From: Pseudomonas fluorescens
Lineage (GTDB): Bacteria > Pseudomonadota > Gammaproteobacteria > Pseudomonadales > Pseudomonadaceae
Assembly: GCF_900215245.1 (NCBI RefSeq)
Contig: NZ_LT907842.1
Span: 5,766,001-5,830,000 of the forward strand
Direction of reading: 5' to 3'
DNA: 64,000 nt
Below the pieces are notes generated by a model. It was not told the origin of the DNA. It ran no database searches and was given only the letters and a program-made list of their open reading frames with translations. The translations under genes were made by a program, and so were the position numbers. Below are positions 16,524 to 24,934 of this stretch, piece by piece (positions within the stretch are counted from its first letter, which is position 1; each line of letters opens with the position of its first letter).

Positions 16524-18060
16524 GTGGGGGCTGGCTGTGTTTCAGATCAAGCCATGTAGCGCCACAACGGCCTGAACGCGATCAACCTGGAGGAGCGGGC
16601 TTGCTCGCGAAAGCGGAGTGTCAGGTGATGCATCAGGTGACTGGCAGACCGTCTTCGCGAGCAAGCCCGCTCCCACATTTTGACTGTATTTCAAGTCGAG
16701 CTCGGTGGGAGCTGTGTTTTAGATCAGGGCATGCAGCGCCACAACGGCCTGAACGCTCCCACACTTTGACTGTATTTCAAGTCGAGCTCGGTGGGAGCTG
16801 TGTTTTAGATCAGGGCATGTAGCGCCACAACGGCCTGAACGCGATCAACCTGTGGGAGCGGGCTTGCTCGCGAAAGCGGAGTGTCAGGTGATGCATCAGG
16901 TGACTGGCACACCGTCTTTGCGAGCAAGCCCGCTCCCACATTTTGACTGTATTTCAAGTCGAGCTCGGTGGGAGCTGTGTTTTAGATCAGGGCATGCAGT
17001 GCCACAACGGCCTGAACGCGATCAACCTGTGGGAGCGGGCTTGCTCGCGAAAGCGGAGTGTCAGGCGATGCATCAGGTGACTGGCAGACCGTCTTCGCGA
17101 GCAAGCCCGCTCCCACATTTTGACTGTATTTCAAGTCGAGCTCGGTGGGAGCTGTGTTTTAGATCAGGGCATGCAGTGCCACAACGGCCTGAACGCGATC
17201 AACCTGGGGGAGCGGGCTTGCTCGCGAAAGCGGAGTGTCGGGCGATGCATCAGGTGACTGACACACTGTCTTCGCGAGCAAGCGCGCTCCCACATTTTGA
17301 CTGTATTTCAAGTCGAGCTCGGTGGGAGCTGTGTTTTAGATCAGGGCATGCAGTGCCACAACGGCCTGAACGCGATCAACCTGTGGGAGCGGGCTTGCTC
17401 GCGAAAGCGGAGTGTCAGGTGATGCATCAGGTGACTGGCACACCGTCTTCGCGAGCAAGCCCGCTCCCACATTTTGACTGTATTTCAAGTCGAGCTCGGT
17501 GGGAGCTGTGTTTCGGATCAGGCCATGTAGCGCCATAACGGCCTGAACGCGATCAACCTGTGGGAGCGGGCTTGCTCGCGAAAGCGGAGTGTCAGGTGAT
17601 GCATCAGGTGACTGGCACACCGTCTTTGCGAGCAAGCCCGCTCCCACATTTTGACTGTATTTCAAGTCGAGCTCGGTGGGAGCTGTGTTTTAGATCAGGG
17701 CATGCAGCGCCGCAACGGCCTGAACGCGATCAACCTGGGGGAGCGGGCTTGCTCGCGAAAGCGGAGTGTCAACTGATGCATCAGGTGACTGGCAGACCGT
17801 CTTCGCGAGCAAGCCCGCTCCCACATTTTGACTGTATTTCAAGTCGAGCTCGGTGGGAGCTGTGTTTTAGATCAGGGCATGCAGTGCCACAACGGCCTGA
17901 ACGCGATCAACCTGTGGGAGCGGGCTTGCTCGCGAAAGCGGAGTGTCAGGCGATGCATCAGGTGACTGGCAGACCGTCTTCGCGAGCAAGCCCGCTCCCA
18001 CATTTTGACTGTATTTCAAGTCGAGCTCGGTGGGAGCTGTGTTTCGGATCAGGCCATGTA
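16524..18060. repeat. Tandem array of 177-bp units each carrying a REPIN
   Basis: Eight copies of an 88-bp REPIN start at 16589, 16852, 17029, 17206, 17383, 17560, 17737 and 17914; from the second on the period is exactly 177 bp. Each REPIN pairs a GGGAGCGGGCTTGCTCGCGA-type arm with its inverted copy, around a spacer containing GTGATGCATCAGGTGACTGG. The 89-bp linkers (TTTTGACTGTATTTCAAGTC, then GAGCTCGGTGGGAGCTGTG) are near identical. Between copies 1 and 2 lies one unit whose REPIN is deleted down to GCTCCCAC. The array ends inside the last codons of the CPBP gene. Open frames through it are artefacts, since 177 is a multiple of 3. Confidence 0.95.
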
Positions 18061-18789
18061 GGGCACGGCAATCAGCAGGATGGCGGTGCCGTGGGCGATC
18101 GTCGCCGGCAACACGCCATAACGCATGCGCACCAATGCGCACGCCAAGCCTTCGATCAGGGTAAACAGCAACACCGGCCAGCCCAGTTGGGTGACGCTCA
18201 AGGCCAGGAAAGCATGACAGGCTGCGAAGGCCACGCCGCTGATCAACGCTGCCCGCAACGGTGTGACCTGCTGCTCCAGATAGCCCTGTAAAAAACCGCG
18301 AAACAGCACCTCTTCCAACGCATTGGCACCATAGGCCAACACCACCATGCCCGGCAGCCACACCCAGTAGCCGGGGATCGCGGACGCCTCGATGCCTTGG
18401 TAAAGCCTCAGCGGCACGCCGATCAAACAGCCCACCGCCAGTGCAACAGCCAGGCCAACCGCCGGGTTGCCGATGGTCCCGCGCACCCACTGCCACAGCT
18501 CCGGCGCTATCCGTGCAAGCACAACAATCGATAGCAGCGATAAACCACCCAGCGCCGTCAACACAAAGGCATTGCCGCTGAATGCAATCTGCACCTCGCC
18601 GCTCAACGACCAGATGCCCAACGGCGTCAGCGCATCACGCAGCAACACAAATGCCATCAGCAAGATAAGGATGCGTAGCACGGACAACGCTCTGGGCGTC
18701 AGCGCAAACCACAGGCCAAACAGCAACACGCCGGGTGCCAGGTAGCGCGCATAGTTGACCAGCACCACCCAGCCTGCGGTAATCATCAA
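18049..18789 (-). CDS. CPBP family intramembrane metalloprotease
   Basis: A 246-residue protein with about eight hydrophobic segments. The CPBP/Abi motifs are present: NALEEVLFRGFLQGYLEQQ (EExxxR) and GVAFAACHAFLAL (the metal-binding histidine). Members cleave prenylated or other membrane proteins, or act in bacteriocin self-immunity; the role here is unknown. The stop codon and last three codons (YMA) lie in the terminal half-unit of the REPIN array, so the original C-terminus may have been altered by the array. Confidence 0.85.
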   Translation of the reverse strand: MMITAGWVVLVNYARYLAPGVLLFGLWFALTPRALSVLRILILLMAFVLLRDALTPLGIWSLSGEVQIAFSGNAFVLTALGGLSLLSIVVLARIAPELWQWVRGTIGNPAVGLAVALAVGCLIGVPLRLYQGIEASAIPGYWVWLPGMVVLAYGANALEEVLFRGFLQGYLEQQVTPLRAALISGVAFAACHAFLALSVTQLGWPVLLFTLIEGLACALVRMRYGVLPATIAHGTAILLIAVPYMA

Positions 18790-18805
18790 CGGTTATTCCC
18801 GCAGG

Positions 18806-19276
18806 TTAAGTGTGAGCAATGGCCAGCATTTCGATTTCAACCGCCGCTGATTTGGGCAGCTGCATCACACCCACCGATGTGCGTGTGTGCGCCCCGGCGG
18901 CACCGAGGATTTCATGCAGCAAGTCGGAGGCCGCATTGGCCACTTCGCTCTGCTGGTCGAAATCTTCAGCACTGCGCACGTACACCGCAATGCGCGGGAT
19001 TGCCTTGACCTGATCCAGCGAACCCAAGGCCTGCTTGAGCAGCCCCAGGCAACGCAATGCGCTGATACTGGCCGCGATTTGCGCCTGTGCCAGGGTCAGG
19101 CTTTCGCCGACTTTTCCCGGCAGTACGATGGTGTCGCCGACACGGGGAATCTGGCCACTGATGTACAGGTGATTACCGTCGCGCACCAGCGGCGTGTAGT
19201 TGCCGCCGATTTTGAATGCTTCCAATCGATAGCCGATGCGCTCTTGCGCGGCCTGGTATTTCTGATCCGGTGTCAT
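18806..19276 (-). CDS. RidA family protein (YjgF/UK114, longer subgroup)
   Basis: A 156-residue protein. LVRDGNHLYISGQIPRVGDTIVLPGKVG, then LTLAQAQIAASISALRCLG and the C-terminal GVMQLPKSAAVEIEMLAIA, match RidA proteins, which hydrolyse reactive enamine/imine intermediates in the cytoplasm. The subgroup with the N-terminal YQAAQERIGYRLEAFKIGGN is the longer Rid type often near amino-acid metabolism genes. AGGAGG at 19287-19292 selects the ATG at 19276. That ATG overlaps the upstream stop in ATGA, so it is coupled to the DUF6434 gene. Confidence 0.9.
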   Translation of the reverse strand: MTPDQKYQAAQERIGYRLEAFKIGGNYTPLVRDGNHLYISGQIPRVGDTIVLPGKVGESLTLAQAQIAASISALRCLGLLKQALGSLDQVKAIPRIAVYVRSAEDFDQQSEVANAASDLLHEILGAAGAHTRTSVGVMQLPKSAAVEIEMLAIAHT

Positions 19277-19491
19277 ACGCGTGAATCCTCCTGGCGACGT
19301 TGCCATTCATCCACCACATCGCCCAGCGTCTTGGGAATGTCGTTGCGAATCCAGGCCATCAACGGCCGGTCGAACTTGAACGCCGGGCCGCAGTGTTCAA
19401 GCATGAATCGGCGAACTTTTTGGGTATTTTTGTAGTGTGGCGTCACGGGGGTGGCACGGGTCATGACGCCGCTGTGCCAGTCAAAATCCAT
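19273..19491 (-). CDS. DUF6434 domain protein
   Basis: A 72-residue protein starting MDFDWHSGVMTRATPVTPHY and continuing KNTQKVRRFMLEHCG, FKFDRPLMAWIRNDIPKT and LGDVVDEWQRR. This FDWH...NTQ.VRRF...FDRP.MAW pattern is the DUF6434 domain, often found as the C-terminal half of SAP-domain proteins. The function is unknown. It lies upstream of and overlaps the RidA gene (ATGA), forming a two-gene unit. Confidence 0.75.
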   Translation of the reverse strand: MDFDWHSGVMTRATPVTPHYKNTQKVRRFMLEHCGPAFKFDRPLMAWIRNDIPKTLGDVVDEWQRRQEDSRV

Positions 19492-19693
19492 TTTGCACCT
19501 CGGCCGAGTGGTTGTTTCGCCAGTAGCATAGCGATGTGCTACTGGTGCAGGAAGCGGCACGCGAGCGCCTTGACACTTATTTGATGTGTTGGGATGTCGT
19601 ACGAGGCGGTCGAATTTCCATGAACCCCTTACTTCTTACCTTTTTTTGACTTATCAAAATTTCACTTTCCTTCGTTGACGAAAATATTGCATG

Positions 19694-19706
19694 GTTGTAC
19701 GACGAC
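19694..19706 (+). promoter_or_regulatory. Candidate operator GTTGTACGACGAC
   Basis: The same 13-mer as upstream of the MFS gene at 2066-3469, here 42 bases before the DUF4440 start and overlapping a plausible promoter (TTGACG at about 19675). A related GTCGTACGAG lies about 100 bases further upstream. It suggests control by one GntR-type regulator encoded elsewhere. Confidence 0.45.
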
Positions 19707-19748
19707 TAAAGTGGTCGTAGCGCCCCCAACAACAATAAGGAAACACCC

Positions 19749-20180
19749 ATGCCAAACGTCAAAGTGCTGATCGGTTTTCTGTGCCTGTTTTCCGGTTATG
19801 TCGCAGCGGCGCCCGCCGCCGCTGAAAAGGAGGTGGCTCAAGCGGTCGACCAACTGACCCAAGCCATGCTGCACCTGGACCTCAAGACGCTGCACGCGCT
19901 GACGTCCGACAAACTCACCTACGGCCATTCCAGTGGCAAAGTGCAGGACAAGGCGCAGTTCATCGCCGATCTGGAAACCCACACCAGCGCCTTCAAGACC
20001 CTGGAAATGCAAAACCAGACCATCACCCTGGACGGCGACACGGCGCTGGTGCGCAACCACTTTCACGCCCTGGCCGTGAACAGCGGCGTCGACGTGCCGA
20101 CCGACATCGACAACTTTCAGGTCTGGCAAAAGCAAAAAGGCAAGTGGCTGCTGATCGGGCGTCAGGCGTACAAATACTGA
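19749..20180 (+). CDS. Exported DUF4440/NTF2-like protein
   Basis: A 143-residue protein with a signal peptide (MPNVKVLIGFLCLFSGYVAA) and one NTF2-like fold of the DUF4440 type. VAQAVDQLTQAMLHLDLKTL opens the helix, SDKLTYGHSSGKVQDKAQFI is the cone, and QVWQKQKGKWLLIGRQAYKY is the last strand. No enzyme function can be assigned. It shares a 13-bp upstream motif with the sugar-acid-type MFS gene at 2066-3469, hinting that both belong to one sugar-acid regulon. Confidence 0.8.
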   Translation: MPNVKVLIGFLCLFSGYVAAAPAAAEKEVAQAVDQLTQAMLHLDLKTLHALTSDKLTYGHSSGKVQDKAQFIADLETHTSAFKTLEMQNQTITLDGDTALVRNHFHALAVNSGVDVPTDIDNFQVWQKQKGKWLLIGRQAYKY

Positions 20181-20187
20181 TGACCGC

Positions 20188-20213
20188 GGTGAGCCGCCCA
20201 AGCTCGGCTCACC
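20188..20213. terminator. Bidirectional terminator hairpin
   Basis: GGTGAGCCG (20188-20196) pairs perfectly with CGGCTCACC (20205-20213). It lies just after the DUF4440 stop and overlaps the last codons of the convergent MocR gene. Confidence 0.65.
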
Positions 20214-21549
20214 ACTGCACCACCCTGCGCACGCGCACCATTGCCGTGCGTAGCGCCGCCATGTCCACCGAGCCCAGTGCCAGGCGCAGCGCATGCGGTA
20301 CACACGCCGAGACGGCAAACGGCTCGGCGGTGGACACCGAAATGCCCTCGCGTTGCAGGGTCATGGCAACCTGATCGGCCCGCGCCTCTTCTTGCAGCGG
20401 CAACCACAAAAAATACGACGAGGGGTGGCTGATGTAATCCACCCCGGCCAACACCTGCGCGGCCAGGGCTTGTCGTGCCTGGGCATCCTGGCGCTTTTGC
20501 GCTTCCAGGCGGGCGACGGTGCCGTCCTCGATCCAGGCGACGGCAATCGCGCTCATCACCCCGGGCACGTTCCAGGTGGTGGCCATGATGGTGCGTTCAA
20601 TCGCCTTTACCCATGCCGCAGGCGCCGCAACAAAACCGACGCGCAAGCCGGTGGCGACGCTCTTGGAAAAACCGCCGACGTACACCGTGCGTTCCGGCGC
20701 CAGGGCTGCCAGTGGCGGCGGTGCGTCCTCGGCCAGGTAGGCGTAGGCCGCATCCTCAATCACCATCAGATGGTGCTGGCGGGCGATGGCCACCAGTTGT
20801 GTTCGTTGCTCCAGGCTCATCACCCAACCCAACGGGTTATGCAGGGTCGGCATGCTGTACACGGCGCGCACCGGCCGCTGGCGACACAGGCGTTGCAAAG
20901 CCTCCAGGTCCGGGCCGTGGGCAGTGACCGCGATGGCGACGATTTCCAGGTGCAAGGTTTCCGCCAGCACCTTGAACCCCGAATACGTCAACGCGTCGAC
21001 GGCGATCACATCCCCTGGCTTGAGCAACGCCATCATCGCCACCGCCAAACCGTGCTGGGCCCCGCTGACCACCAGCACCTGCTCGGCCTCCACCGCCAAC
21101 CCTCGGCTCACCAGATGGCGGGCGATGGCGGCGCGCTCGTGCAAACGGCCGGCATGGGGCTGGTAACGCAGCAACGCTTCCAGATCGCCCGACAACGCCA
21201 ATTGGCGCAAGGCCGTGCGCAACAGCTCCGCCTGCCCCGGCAGCGACGGGTAGTTGAAGTTAAGGTCGAGCATCCCCGTCGCAACGCTCATCTGCCCACT
21301 GCCCTGCCCTGGCGGCAACGCGATCTCGCGGACAAACGTGCCACGGCCGGTTTCACCGCTGACCAGGCCCATGGCCTCAAGTTCGGCGTACACCCGGCTC
21401 GCGGTCACCAGTGCCAGGCGGTGGTCGGCGGCCAGTTGCCGGTGGGTGGGCAGGCGCGTGCCGGGCGGCAAAACCCCGCTGCGGATGTCCTCGGCGAAGG
21501 TGTCGACCAGCGACTTATAGCGGGCGCGCGGCATAGGCGGTGTATCCAT
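20209..21549 (-). CDS. MocR-type GntR regulator with aminotransferase domain
   Basis: A 446-residue fusion. The N-terminal GntR winged helix (SLVDTFAEDIRSGVLPPGTR, then LAADHRLALVTASRVYAELE) is joined to a fold-type I PLP aminotransferase domain with YVGGFSKSVATGLRVGFVAAP (the PLP lysine in FSKS). MocR proteins sense PLP or amino compounds and regulate neighbours. The ATG at 21549 is used; an upstream frame extension overlaps the divergent EamA gene. The EamA exporter at 21623, 73 bp away, is the likely target. Confidence 0.92.
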   Translation of the reverse strand: MDTPPMPRARYKSLVDTFAEDIRSGVLPPGTRLPTHRQLAADHRLALVTASRVYAELEAMGLVSGETGRGTFVREIALPPGQGSGQMSVATGMLDLNFNYPSLPGQAELLRTALRQLALSGDLEALLRYQPHAGRLHERAAIARHLVSRGLAVEAEQVLVVSGAQHGLAVAMMALLKPGDVIAVDALTYSGFKVLAETLHLEIVAIAVTAHGPDLEALQRLCRQRPVRAVYSMPTLHNPLGWVMSLEQRTQLVAIARQHHLMVIEDAAYAYLAEDAPPPLAALAPERTVYVGGFSKSVATGLRVGFVAAPAAWVKAIERTIMATTWNVPGVMSAIAVAWIEDGTVARLEAQKRQDAQARQALAAQVLAGVDYISHPSSYFLWLPLQEEARADQVAMTLQREGISVSTAEPFAVSACVPHALRLALGSVDMAALRTAMVRVRRVVQW

Positions 21550-21622
21550 GACAATTTTTTGATTGTGCTGATATTCGACCCTAGGATGCCCGTCACGCAA
21601 CCCTTCCTTTCGAGCACAGCCC

Positions 21623-22513
21623 ATGGAACGTACCTCAGCGCTCAACCCCCTCGACAGCAGCACCCAAGGGTGGATCAACGGTTTTATCGGCGTCGTGATT
21701 TTCAGCGGTTCATTGCCGGCCACACGCTTGGCGGTGATGGAATTCGACCCGGTGTTCCTGACCATGCTCCGCGCCACCCTCGCCGCCGTGCTGGGTTTAT
21801 GCCTGCTGCGGCTGTTCCAGGCGAAGCGCCCCGCGCGTCATCAATGGCTGCCCCTGGTAATCGTGTCGCTCGGCGTTGTGGTCGGCTTTCCCTTGCTCAC
21901 CGCGCTGGCCTTGCAATACGTCACTTCCGCCCATTCGATTGTGTTTATCGGCTTACTGCCGCTCGCCACGGCAGTGTTTGGCGTGCTGCGCGGCGGCGAG
22001 CGTCCGCGCCCGGTGTTCTGGTTATTTTCGAGCCTGGGCAGCCTGCTGGTGATGGGCTACGCCGTGGCCCAAGGCTTGAGCGCCGCCCCTGCCGGTGACG
22101 TGCTGATGCTGTTGGCGGTGTTGGCCTGCGGCCTGGGTTACGCCGAAGGCGCCAAGCTCTCGCGCAGCCTGGGTGGCTGGCAGGTAATCTGCTGGGCGTT
22201 GGTGGTGTCGCTGCCGGTGGTGGCGCCCTTGAGCCTGATGCTGGCGCCGTCGACCCTGGCCGGGATCAGCCTGCCGGCCTGGCTGAGCCTGGGTTATGTG
22301 GCACTGTTCAGCATGCTGATCGGTTTTGTGTTCTGGTATCGCGGCCTGGCCCAAGGCGGCATTGCCGCCGTCGGCCAGTTGCAGTTGCTGCAACCGTTCT
22401 TCGGGCTGGCACTCGCGGCGGGCCTGCTGCATGAACAGGTCAGCCTGGGCATGGTGCTGGTGACGGTCGCGGTGATCGGCTGCGTGGCCGGCGCGAAGCG
22501 GTTCGCCCGTTAA
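21623..22513 (+). CDS. EamA/DMT family exporter
   Basis: A 296-residue inner membrane protein with ten hydrophobic segments arranged as two EamA repeats (PVFLTMLRATLAAVLGLCLL in the first, LLQPFFGLALAAGLLHEQVS in the second). DMT exporters beside MocR regulators commonly move amino acids or metabolites. The divergent MocR gene at 20209-21549 supports that role. The specific substrate is unknown. Confidence 0.88.
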   Translation: MERTSALNPLDSSTQGWINGFIGVVIFSGSLPATRLAVMEFDPVFLTMLRATLAAVLGLCLLRLFQAKRPARHQWLPLVIVSLGVVVGFPLLTALALQYVTSAHSIVFIGLLPLATAVFGVLRGGERPRPVFWLFSSLGSLLVMGYAVAQGLSAAPAGDVLMLLAVLACGLGYAEGAKLSRSLGGWQVICWALVVSLPVVAPLSLMLAPSTLAGISLPAWLSLGYVALFSMLIGFVFWYRGLAQGGIAAVGQLQLLQPFFGLALAAGLLHEQVSLGMVLVTVAVIGCVAGAKRFAR

Positions 22514-22518
22514 CGGCC

Positions 22519-23085
22519 CTAACGTTGTGGCGCGACCATCTTGAATTTGATGTTGATGCCGTTGGACACCACGCTATTACCAGCCCACTCGCCCTCACCA
22601 ATGTTGAAGTCATCGCGGTTGAGGATGAACTCACCGTCGAACACGCCGATACCGCTTTGCTCCTTGAGCACGACCTCAATATTGACCGGCCGCGTAATGC
22701 CCTTGATCGTCAGGTTGCCGGTGATCCTGTAGCGGTTGTCGCCCAGCGCGCGGGCACCGTTGGATTCATACACGCCCACCGGATAGGTTGCGGTGTCGAA
22801 CCACGCCGGTTGCTGCAACCGGGTGTTGGCGTCCTGGCTGCCGGCATCGATACTGGCGAGCTGGATCTTCAGCAATGCGTGCGCCGCCTCGGGCTTTTGC
22901 GTGTCGAAGGTCAAGGTGCCCTCGAAGTCGCTGAAGGTGCCGTACACCCGCTGCCCGAATTGCTGGAAGGTGAAGCTGATCTGGCTGGCCGTGCGGTTGA
23001 CGTCTTTGTACTCCACGGCCTGGGCATTGGAAAACCAACCCACAACCAGAGCCAGCATGACGACCGGGTGCGTTCGACGCTTCAT
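22519..23085 (-). CDS. YceI family periplasmic lipid-binding protein
   Basis: A 188-residue protein with signal peptide MKRRTHPVVMLALVVGWFSN (then AQA). The YceI beta-barrel lipocalin-like domain follows: ASQISFTFQQFGQRVYGTFS, ITGNLTIKGITRPVNIEVVL and FILNRDDFNIGEGEWAGNSV. YceI proteins bind isoprenoid quinones or lipids in the periplasm and are base-inducible in E. coli. GGAG precedes the ATG at 23085. It converges tightly on the EamA gene (5 bp between stops). Confidence 0.92.
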   Translation of the reverse strand: MKRRTHPVVMLALVVGWFSNAQAVEYKDVNRTASQISFTFQQFGQRVYGTFSDFEGTLTFDTQKPEAAHALLKIQLASIDAGSQDANTRLQQPAWFDTATYPVGVYESNGARALGDNRYRITGNLTIKGITRPVNIEVVLKEQSGIGVFDGEFILNRDDFNIGEGEWAGNSVVSNGINIKFKMVAPQR

Positions 23086-23207
23086 GGAAAACTCCGCAGG
23101 AGAAAAGAACACGCGTGCTGAGCTTACACGCCACGCCATGGATGTATTCCCATCGGGCGTTTGTCCTGTTAAACAGAGTAGTCGCCCCAGCACAATAAGG
23201 ACTTTGC

Positions 23208-23702
23208 ATGCACACCCCTTCTCTGCAGGACACCACCGCCCCCGAAGGCATTTGCTACGGCTGCGGCGGCAGCAACCCGCACGGCCTGCACATCAAAAGC
23301 CGCTGGGACACCGATGGCGTCCATGTAATTGCCGAGCATCAGCCGGACGCCAAATACAGCGGCTGGCCCGACCTGGTCTACGGCGGCCTGATCGCCATGC
23401 TGGTCGACTGCCATTCCAACTGGACCGCCATGGCCTACCACTACCGCGCCGAACAACGCGCGCCCGGCAGCCTGCCGCGCATCGACTGCGTGACCGGCAA
23501 CCTGGGGATCAAATTCATCAAGCCGACGCCGATGGGCGTAACGCTGAGCCTGCGCGCACGGGTCGAAGGTGACGTGGGGCGTAAAAGCCGCGTGGTCTGC
23601 GAGGTGTACGCCGGTGACGTGCTCACCGCCGTCGGCGACTCGGTGTTCGTGCGCGTCGACACCGGGCAACTGGCCGCCGCCGCCCATGGCCGCGACAGTT
23701 GA
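23208..23702 (+). CDS. PaaI-type hotdog thioesterase
   Basis: A 164-residue protein with a hotdog fold. ICYGCGGSNPHGLHIKSRWD opens it, and SGWPDLVYGGLIAMLVDCHS is the acyl-CoA thioesterase helix. A YGG-x-x-x-x-x-x-D arrangement replaces the common HGG motif, as in some PaaI relatives. The substrate is unknown. It precedes the dienelactone-hydrolase gene by 44 bp on the same strand and may share its transcript. Confidence 0.82.
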   Translation: MHTPSLQDTTAPEGICYGCGGSNPHGLHIKSRWDTDGVHVIAEHQPDAKYSGWPDLVYGGLIAMLVDCHSNWTAMAYHYRAEQRAPGSLPRIDCVTGNLGIKFIKPTPMGVTLSLRARVEGDVGRKSRVVCEVYAGDVLTAVGDSVFVRVDTGQLAAAAHGRDS

Positions 23703-23746
23703 TCCTGGTCTACAGTGATGACCACCGCTAATCGAGGACTGCTCCG

Positions 23747-24634
23747 ATGACTCGTCTCACCGCGAAAGACTTTGCCCCCGAACTGCTGGAACTCTATGAC
23801 GGCTACGCCCACGGCAAGCTCAACCGCCGCGAATTTCTCGACCGCGCCGCGCTGTTCACCTTCGGCGGCCTCACCGCCTCGGCGCTGCTGGCGGCCCTGA
23901 GCCCCAACTATGCGCTGGCCGAACAGGTCAAATTTACCGACCCGGACATCGTCGCCGACTACATCACCTACCCCTCGCCCAAAGGCAACGGCACCGTGCG
24001 CGGCTACCTCGTACGCCCGGCCAAGGCCAGCGGCAAACTGCCCGCCGTGGTGGTGGTGCACGAAAACCGCGGCTTGAACCCCTACATCGAAGACGTCGCC
24101 CGGCGCCTGGCCAAAGCCGGCTTCATCGCCCTGGCACCCGACGGCCTCACCTCCGTGGGCGGCTACCCCGGCAACGATGAAAAAGGCGTGGAACTGCAAC
24201 AAAAAGTCGACCCCACCAAACTCATGAACGACTTCTTCGCCGCCATCGAATGGCTGATGCACCACGACAGCAGCACCGGCAAAGTCGGGATTACCGGCTT
24301 CTGTTATGGCGGCGGCGTGACCAATGCGGCGGCGGTGGCGTATCCCGAACTGGGTGCGGCAGTGTCGTTCTATGGGCGCCAACCTGAGGCCAAGGACGTG
24401 CCACGCATAAAAGCACCGATCATGCTGCATTACGGCGAGTTGGACACGCGGATCAACGAGGGCTGGCCGGCGTATGAGAAAGCGCTGAAGGCCGCAGGCA
24501 CGTCCTATGAGGCGTATATCTACAAAGGCGCCAATCATGGGTTTCATAATGATTCAACGCCACGGTATGACGAGGCGGCGGCGAATCTGGCGTGGGAAAG
24601 AACCCTAGGCTGGTTCCACAAATACCTGGCCTGA
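23747..24634 (+). CDS. Dienelactone hydrolase family protein, probable Tat substrate
   Basis: A 295-residue protein. An unusual N-terminal extension carries [16 protein letters not shown], a twin-arginine-like motif before a hydrophobic stretch ending ALA, so export by Tat is likely. The catalytic triad of dienelactone hydrolases is visible: Cys in [10 protein letters not shown], Asp in YGELDTRIN and His in [10 protein letters not shown]. It belongs to the YghX-like branch of unknown natural substrate. A REPIN and then the repeat-rich CDI remnant region follow. Confidence 0.88.
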   Translation: MTRLTAKDFAPELLELYDGYAHGKLNRREFLDRAALFTFGGLTASALLAALSPNYALAEQVKFTDPDIVADYITYPSPKGNGTVRGYLVRPAKASGKLPAVVVVHENRGLNPYIEDVARRLAKAGFIALAPDGLTSVGGYPGNDEKGVELQQKVDPTKLMNDFFAAIEWLMHHDSSTGKVGITGFCYGGGVTNAAAVAYPELGAAVSFYGRQPEAKDVPRIKAPIMLHYGELDTRINEGWPAYEKALKAAGTSYEAYIYKGANHGFHNDSTPRYDEAAANLAWERTLGWFHKYLA

Positions 24635-24648
24635 TCACGATCCGAAAG

Positions 24649-24735
24649 GTGGGAGCTGGCTTGCCTGCGATGGCGGTCTTCCAGTGACAAATGTGCTGGC
24701 CGGTCCGGCGTTATCGCAGGCAAGCCAGCCCCCAC
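24649..24735. repeat. REPIN (GGGAGCTGGCTTGCCTGCGA type)
   Basis: GTGGGAGCTGGCTTGCCTGCG at the left end (24649 on) is answered by an inverted copy ending GCAAGCCAGCCCCCAC at 24735. It differs in sequence class from the copies in the array at 16.5 kb. It lies directly after the dienelactone hydrolase gene. Confidence 0.85.
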
Positions 24736-24767
24736 ATTTGATCGGTGTTGCCCGCTCACCATGCATT

Positions 24768-24831
24768 AAAAATAAGGGTCAGACCACGTTTAGTGCTCCG
24801 CCAGTAGACTAGTGGTCTGACCGCATTTTTT
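24768..24831 (+). repeat. GGTCAGACC palindromic element 1
   Basis: Arms GGTCAGACCAC (24777-24787) and GTGGTCTGACC (24812-24822) flank an asymmetric centre (GTTTAGTGCTCCGCCAG...). It starts with an A-rich run (AAAAATAAG) and ends with a T-run. It marks the outer edge of the CDI remnant region. Confidence 0.85.
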
Positions 24832-24837
24832 GCATCA

Positions 24838-24866
24838 TCAAGCGCAGAGCTTGGAGTAAATTTGTG
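24838..24866 (-). pseudogene. Toxin-like fragment between elements 1 and 2
   Basis: On the minus strand the short stretch reads KFTPSSALDDAKNAV in one frame, with no start or stop. The style resembles CdiA C-terminal sequences, and it is cut on both sides by repeats. It is too short for a family call. Confidence 0.3.
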
Positions 24867-24934
24867 GGGATCCCTCAGGGTCAGACCACGTTTAATGCAC
24901 CGCCAGATGAATAGTGGTCTGACCCCATTTCTCC
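24866..24934 (+). repeat. GGTCAGACC palindromic element 2, with GGGGATCCCTCA lead
   Basis: GGGGATCCCTCA (24866-24877) precedes arms GGTCAGACCAC (24879-24889) and GTGGTCTGACC (24914-24924). The same lead occurs, inverted or diverged, at elements 4 and 8. It ends directly at the stop of the immunity gene. Confidence 0.85.

Noticed and set aside
16589..18001. CRISPR array
   Set aside because: The repeats are 177-bp units with palindromic REPINs and conserved linkers. Spacers are not unique, and no cas genes are present.
16852..18291. Long open frames of 228 and 243 codons across the repeat array (16852-17538 and 17560-18291)
   Set aside because: The 177-bp unit is 59 codons long, so any stop-free frame repeats itself; the peptides are translations of REPINs and their linkers, not proteins.
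20293..22098. 601-codon plus-strand frame opposite the MocR regulator
   Set aside because: It runs antisense to a recognisable GntR/aminotransferase protein and partly into the EamA gene in another frame.
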